DNA of 64,000 nt, taken from the NCBI GenBank assembly GCA_009760855.2, contig WPIO01000033.1:706001-770000 (forward strand), written 5' to 3'. The translations under genes were made by a program, and so were the position numbers. This DNA is from Cristatella mucedo (Eukaryota > Bryozoa > Phylactolaemata > Cristatellidae). Shown here in pieces: positions 53,441 through 64,000 of this stretch. How positions within the stretch are numbered: position 1 is the stretch's first letter; each line of letters starts with the position of its first letter. Under the pieces are notes generated by a model. The model searched no databases. It worked only from the letters and a program-made list of their open reading frames with translations, and was not told where the DNA came from.

Positions 53441-56350
53441 TATTTCAATTGATGAGTTTTTATTAAGATTACTACTAAACCGAATTGTGAGTAAAGGACG
53501 CATAATTTTGGAGACAGAAGCAATTTATGGACTTGATTGTATGCAGGTTCAAACACAGACAAGCAAAGCTGTGTTGGAAACGAAGGTATGAAGCTGAGTC
53601 GAAGTAACTTGACGGGATTATGTATGACCATATTTAAGTTATTACTCCAGGAAGTATTTAATCGCCATAGCTTCTCACTTTGCACAGCTTATTAGTGCAC
53701 TATCAGAACCCAGCTGTATTTTGGTTTCGAAAATTCTCTTAAGTGAAAAAGCAATAGCAGCAGCTGCCTGCTCTCCGCTAGTAGGTGCCTCTCTGCCTCT
53801 CCCTTACAAAACGGCTCTCGGCTATGGCCACTTTAATCGCTAAACTTTCAGTTAACCAAGGTTTGGCTTAAGGGAAGAAGGTGTATGCCTCTCTTAGTGA
53901 GGGAACGTGCTGCTTTATTACCGGAAACCGCATCACAAGTGTCGACACCGCACATCGGAAGTTGGGGTTGCAAAAATACTACTACGAGTATTCCGTGGGG
54001 TAATGACCCTGTGGGAATTCGGCCGACCGAAAGCCGCTAGCAACGCTCCCGGAAGGCAGCTGCGATCGTCCGCTTTCTATTCGCTAAGCCTTCGCATTCC
54101 AGCCCTCCTTCAGCTGCTGCTGTTCACCCGCCGGCCTTTGGCACCTTTTGGTGAATAGAGTCCATTTTCCGGCTGTTCCTCGCTGCGTCCGTGGCTGAGC
54201 CTGAACTCGGTCCGACGCCTGAAATGCCGACACACGCGGCGACGCAGTGACATGGGCAACTCCGGAGGACGGCGAGTTGTTGGCCAGTGGCTTCGCCTGA
54301 TCGCGATCGCACTTGTACTTGTACGGGAGGCAAGCGTAGGGATACTGCAGAGAGCAGCAGTGCACCAGACCCGGCATCGGCCCACGGACACGAGACAAGT
54401 GGGTGGGGTGAGCATGGCAAGGAAGGGCGCCGAAATCTTAGTCGTGCCCCTCGGACTCACCCATCGCGGCGGCGGTAAGCCAGGCCCATCCTCTGCCGCC
54501 GAGAGCTGGCCGTCTACGTACTGCTCGCAGAGCGTGAAGCCGCTCACCAGCGAGACACTCGACCATCTGCTTCTGCTTGCCATCGGAGCACACTCGGCAG
54601 TCAGTCACTCGCTGTTATCTTTGTCGGAGCTGAGGGAGGAGCATCCTCTCACGTGATCATCTATCGACCGACCGACATGCAGCGTCGTCGCATTCCTTAA
54701 ACCCCCTCCCCGCCTAACTCAGCTACACAACACCAGACGGCAGGGTAGTAGCTCGTGGCACACGCACAGCGTACGCGAGCACACGAACGCAGGCACACCA
54801 ACACCAGCACGCCCGCCCGTACGCTCAAGCGAGCAGCTATCTGACTGCAGCCTGCTTCTAGGGATGCCGAAGTGAAAGAGCGAGCAGATGCTGAGGTTAT
54901 CAAGCTGCAGCCGACAAGCGCTGACGAGCGGTAACCGAAGAATGTGCCAATGCGATAGCCCCCTCGGAGCCGTCGAAGCGGTATTGCACCGAGTCGAGCG
55001 AATACCTCCGCTCTGCTCCTCGGCCCAAACTGGACTCCGAGACTCACGCCAGGGCGCATGCGTAGCTCCTGCGCTACTGAGCTCACCGCTACCGAGCTCA
55101 CCTCTCGCACCTCCCAACCTCCGAGACGTCTGCTGTGCATCTGCGTGACGTGGCCGGCGCCGCTAGCACTAGCCGCACGGCTACAGCGACCGAGCGTGCC
55201 GCATGCTGCCAGCGTTTACCGGGCTTCTCGCTCACCAGCCGTCGCTAGCGCCGCCTGGCGAGTCTTCGCAGAAGCCGCATCTGCTCGCGACGTGTCTGTC
55301 GACTGCTCGGGGGGGGGGCGTCTCGCTCTGCAATCTGTGCTCCTCGTCCCTCCCGTCTATTGAGGCCCAACCTCCCCCCCCCCCCGCCCGCCCGCCTGAC
55401 GGGCGGTCGTCGCCTCTCCCCCTCCAACCCCACATTCTGTCGCTGGTCCACTAGGCTACGAAACCAATTAGGTCGGCACCCGTGCGGGACCAACCCCTCA
55501 GTGACACCGGCCTATGATAGGCAGCCGCTATAATGCGATATCTATTTAACTGCGTCCGGCGCCGCAGCCGAGCTCCGGCTTCTCCTTTGCTCCTGCGGCG
55601 CTAAATGATTCGATTGAAATCCGACGCGGCTCTGCAGCGTCTCAACGTGCCGTCAGCTGGGCGCACCGCATCCCGCGCCGAGCTCGACGAGAGCGACGGG
55701 CTACGCACGGCCTCGCGGCCAGCGAGTGCCCCAGCGACCGCGTGGCTGGTGCTGCTGCCGCCGCCCAGACGTCAGAGATCCGTCTGCAGAAGCCAATTAG
55801 AGCGTGCGTGGGGAAACGAGCGTGCACGGAGGACGACGAGAGCGGTAGCCGCGGCCGCCCTCTGGCAGCCTTCACCGCGAGTTTGCAGCTCCGAATCCGC
55901 TCGCTCGGCCGCTTCTTCGAGCTCTAATTGGCTTTCGCGAAAGCCGGCGACGAGCGGCAGCAGTCGGGCCGCTCGCGGTAATCGGCGGTGGCGGCGCATC
56001 GATCGACGAGCGGCAGATAATGATTGAGAGCAGCCGACGCGGCACGGCCCAGCAGCTCCGCTCAGGGCCGCCGGCCTCAACGGATATCTGAATTACGTTT
56101 TTGCAGCGGCGGCGGGGACCGGGCGTCGGGCATCGCCGACCGGAGTAGTCGAGCCGGACAGAGCTCGAGCCGTGGCATTGCGGGGGTCGGCAGTGCGACT
56201 GATTGCCGTCAGCGGCTTCTCAAGTTACGGCTTAGAATCGCCGAGCAGCTGAGGCGCAGCATGTACAGATTCGTCCTGCCGGCATGCCAGCATTTTAAGC
56301 TCTAGATAGATAAACGACCTGAATTCAAGAATTACTCATGCCCCACTTAC
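53441..56350. other. GC-rich, CpG-containing stretch without recognised gene
   Basis: About 53.4-53.9 kb is A/T-rich, the rest strongly GC-rich with frequent CpG. Long frames on both strands follow from composition. C run at 55373-55385. Confidence 0.35.
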
Positions 56351-56534
56351 ACGCAGCTGCGGTAGCGTCGCTGGCGCCCTCTGGAGGGCTGGTTGGCGCG
56401 GCTATCGACGGCCCGCGACGTCGGCTCGCTTCTCTGCCGCCCGTGAGCCGAGTCCGGGCACTCCTCCGTCACCCAGCGACCCGCTCCGACGACCGACTTG
56501 AGTGAGCAGTCTCCACAGGTCTTCATCGGGTGGG
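56351..56534 (-). CDS. Unassigned exon candidate
   Basis: Minus-strand open stretch bounded by a good acceptor (atttcttcctaccag) and a strong donor (TGCGT|gtaagt). It encodes about 60 residues beginning HPMKTCGDCSLKSVVGAGRW, with two further cysteines, ending RRYRSC. Cysteine content and splice sites are better than chance, but no partner exon was found. It lies downstream of the syndecan stop on the same strand, so it would belong to a different gene. Loose resemblance to Cys/Trp segments of secreted proteins is not enough to name it. Confidence 0.3.
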
Positions 56535-56664
56535 CTGGTAGGAAGAAATTACTGACCCCTCCTGGATACTTAAGGCCGACTTTGTCGAATCCAACTGCTG
56601 CTGCTCTAGCGTTGAAAAGCATCGCGACCAGAACCAGCAACCTTGTAGTAACAATATATGCATA

Positions 56665-56670
56665 TTTATT
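56665..56670 (-). promoter_or_regulatory. Possible syndecan poly(A) signal
   Basis: Minus-strand AATAAA in an A/T-rich island about 890 nt past the syndecan stop, inside otherwise GC-rich sequence. A plausible 3' UTR end, by inference only. Confidence 0.35.
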
Positions 56671-57563
56671 TGCTAAAAAATTTAAGTTCCATGCCGTTAA
56701 ATGCCTCAGGGGAATGCTAAAGCTGCATTGCGACAGGACGGCACCCCCAAGCTGGCTGCCGAGGTGGTCAGCACGAGCGCCCCTGCCTGGGGACGCTGGG
56801 ACGGCAAGTCGAGGGTTGGTGCCGACAGGCCTGCCCTGCGAAGCTCCTTCAAGCCCTGAGACGTATCATTCGATCATCTTGACCGCCGATCGCTGCTGCG
56901 AGCATCCGGAGATGACAGTCGGTAAACTGGCAGCAGAAGCAGCGAACCGAGCATTCACCCTCCGCGAATGTGAGAGACAGCAGCAGCCACGGCGTTGGTG
57001 GCAAGGCCGCCAGGCACGGCAGCACGCTCCCCTTCGACCTACGCTAGCGCTAGCAGAGCCGGGCAAGCTGCAGGCCACGCGAGCACCCAGCGAGGGGGTT
57101 CGGCTGCAGCAACTTCCCGAAGAACGCCCCCTGGTTCGGCTGAGACGCCGGAACCTGGCCGCGAAGTCGGAAGCCGCCTTCCGGCGTGTGCGCCCGGCGG
57201 CTCGACCGGCCTCGATTCCGGACGCAGTCCGGCCTCGATGGCGGCCCCGATATTATGAAACGAACCCTCGTCGTCGTAGTCGTGCACGTTCTGCACTCAC
57301 TTAATAATGATATATACACATTCGAGCTTCGCCACCTTACAAGGGGCGTCGGCAGGCCGCCGCGCCAGCCAGCGCTCCAAGCAGGCCTCAGGGCTGCACA
57401 GGCGACGACAGCATGCTGTGTGGTCCGGCTGCCGTGCAGTCGTGTCGCCGACTCAGCTGCCCGCCACGTCTCATCGCTCGCGTGTCGGGTGCTGCACGGG
57501 TCTGCTTGGCTAGAGTAGGCTCGTGCAGCCCCGGCTTCGGCTGAGCGTCGTCACAGTGCGAAG
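56671..57563. other. Downstream of the syndecan stop, probable 3' UTR
   Basis: The longest open frame of the window (56498-57304, plus strand) lies largely here but has no recognisable product and is antisense to the probable syndecan 3' UTR. Confidence 0.4.
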
Positions 57564-62459
<4,896 letters not shown>

Positions 62460-62699
62460 GGCTAGCTTCTGACACGACACGTTCGCCTGGGAGAGCCGAA
62501 GGCGATATGACTACTTCGTCGTGCCCTCTCACCACTATTTACGGCTCGGCGCCGCGGAGGCAGTGCGTAGGAATACACGATATATCGGCGCCGAACTGTG
62601 GCGATTTCTGTGGCTTCGCATCTTTTAAAGAGCCTTTGTTTAAAATTTAAATATTATACTGGCATTCAAATTTAAGATTAAACCTATCATTTCTAGTCT

Positions 62700-63100
62700 T
62701 GCAAAGGACAATATCGAACTCAAATGACCCGGAAGCCCAGCGGTCGGCACTAGCAAATAGAGCTTTCGGGAAAGTCCACTTCCGGGACTAGGCTGTGACG
62801 TAGTGGTGTTTACGAGGTTCGCTCTCTGGTTGTTTGAGGGTATCTGAGCTTAGTTAACGACCGTTCGCTGGTGTAGCTGGAATCTGGTGCGTCATTGGTC
62901 GAGATAAACCGGATTTGTGCGGGATTTCTGATTGTTGAGCGGAGCCCCGCCGCCTGCAAAAGAGAATACACCGCTAGCGGCGGGGCCCCCTATCCGAACC
63001 GGAATGCGGCTAGAAAAGCCGACAGGCTGTTAGCCAATGAGCTAAGAGAGTGAATCTCAGCGATCTCCCTGCCACAATTACTTTTCTTCACAACTAGCAT
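62700..63100. promoter_or_regulatory. Candidate promoter/upstream region of syndecan
   Basis: Upstream of syndecan exon 1 lie an ETS-like ACTTCCGG (62778-62785), a CRE-like TGACGTA (62796-62802), an inverted CCAAT (62894-62898) and a forward CCAAT (63034-63038). A further perfect ETS site, CCGGAAGT, is at 63588-63595. Such clusters are typical of GC-rich, often bidirectional animal promoters. The motifs are seen; their function is inferred. Confidence 0.35.
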
Positions 63101-64000
63101 TCGCAATGTAGCGAAACCTTTTTCCCGACGGTACGTTGCGTAACGATATCATCAGCCTGTATCGACGTAACGGTTCAGGCAGCAAAAATGGATTCGTCAC
63201 CTCGCTGAGCGGGTGGAAGCCGAGTGAGTGCGCCGCCGCAGTCCGCCCGCCGATCGCGGGTCACAGGGAGCGCATACAAGCACAGCATGACGCGAAAAGA
63301 AAAAACGTGACAATTGTGACGTTCTGCACCCAAACGGCGCCGGTCGCGGAACTGTCGACAGCCGTGCCGACGGCACTCATCGCACGCGCGTGCGACGGCG
63401 CGGGGGCGCCGACCGACACGTTCCATCCGAGGCCGCACGACCCTCCGGAAGCCGGCACAGTCTGGCAGAAGCAGACTTCTCGGCGATTGCAAGCCACGCG
63501 AAGCAGAAACGCTAGTGGTGGCTCGTAAAATGCCCGCGAGCGCCGCGACACGGAGGCGGAAGACGAGCGCGGCGCGTCATTGCAAAACCGGAAGTAAAGA
63601 GGGTGCCGCACGCTGACTGCCATACGATCGCAGTGCTTTCCCTCTGCTCGGGCTCGAGATGCACATCCGGCATTGCCACACCCTGCGAGGCGTATCCTAG
63701 TGCTGCGTAGCGGTTATCTGATTTAACGGCCTCCAGAGCTCGTGCGTTGTTTGTCTCAGGAGGCGAATCGCGGGATCGCTCGTGCCGCCGCCGAAGGCTA
63801 GCGTTTTCGCCGTTCTCCTCGTCGAGAGCCGCTCGTATCTTCTGAGCTCTCTGAAGTTTTAAGATAGCCAAAAATAATAGTCATCTTTCACCTCTTTCTC
63901 TCTTTCGCTAACACTGTTCATTAAATTGCTTTAAATTGTGCAAGCATTCACACCTGTACGTGCAACTGTATAAAAATGTAAGAGCAAGATCAAGTAAATA
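63101..64000. other. No gene recognised
   Basis: GC-rich to about 63.6 kb, then mixed. A minus-strand frame at 63512-63871 has a charged start but no recognised motif. A fragment near 63715-63735 (ctgatttaacggcctcc) resembles a SINE family 1 tail but is too short to call. Confidence 0.3.

Noticed and set aside
54667-56080. Several overlapping frames of 100-150 codons on both strands
   Set aside because: High GC content suppresses stop codons; no conserved motif or convincing splice pair.
56498-57304. Longest open reading frame of the window (268 codons, plus strand)
   Set aside because: No recognisable domain, GC-rich context, antisense to the probable syndecan 3' UTR; open by composition.
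63512-63871. Charged minus-strand frame near the right edge
   Set aside because: No recognised domain, no supporting splice sites, and a SINE-tail-like fragment falls inside it.

Overview
The window is animal (metazoan) nuclear DNA, probably from an invertebrate. Genes are split into short exons with GT/AG junctions and long repeat-filled introns. L2/CR1-type LINE fragments, tRNA-derived SINE-like repeats, Tc1/mariner-type relics and many microsatellites are present. No operon-like or prokaryotic feature is seen. All assignments come from reading the sequence; no database search was run.

Two genes could be assembled exon by exon. (1) About 5.1-38.1 kb, + strand: the 3' part of a cytosolic carboxypeptidase of the CCP2/CCP3 (AGBL2/AGBL3) type. 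Sixteen exons join with consistent phases into 1043 codons plus a stop. All expected M14 metallopeptidase residues are present in the first seven exons, followed by a long acidic/basic, then Ala/Gly/Ser-rich tail. The N-terminal exons were not found and probably lie before position 1. (2) About 62.5-57.6 kb, - strand: a complete-looking syndecan. It has a signal peptide, three Ser-Gly glycosaminoglycan sites in acidic context, a Thr/Ser/Pro-rich stalk, a transmembrane helix, and a cytoplasmic tail ending in the EFYA PDZ-binding motif. Six exons give 231 residues. The two genes converge and have unrelated jobs: tubulin deglutamylation versus cell-surface proteoglycan.

Region by region. 1-5.1 kb: degenerate LINE and one SINE copy. 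5.1-38.1 kb: CCP exons with introns holding LINE fragments, two Tc1-like relics, a MITE with terminal inverted repeats, SINE copies, long (TA), (CT) and (GT) arrays and a 50-bp near-perfect palindrome. 38-45 kb: LINE fragments, a 30-bp tandem repeat and one unexplained exon-like open stretch (39,042-39,317). 45-57.5 kb: markedly more GC-rich sequence with a minisatellite, more SINE copies, a Tigger-like DNA element and one unassigned exon candidate on the minus strand. 57.5-62.5 kb: syndecan. 62.5-64 kb: GC-rich upstream region with ETS, CRE-like and CCAAT motifs.

The points most worth checking are the two alternative in-phase acceptors flanking the (CT)n tract in front of the syndecan transmembrane exon, the predicted 25-nt syndecan microexon, the unassigned exon-like stretches, the palindrome and the two SINE-like families. 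I see no convincing novel enzymatic or defence system here.
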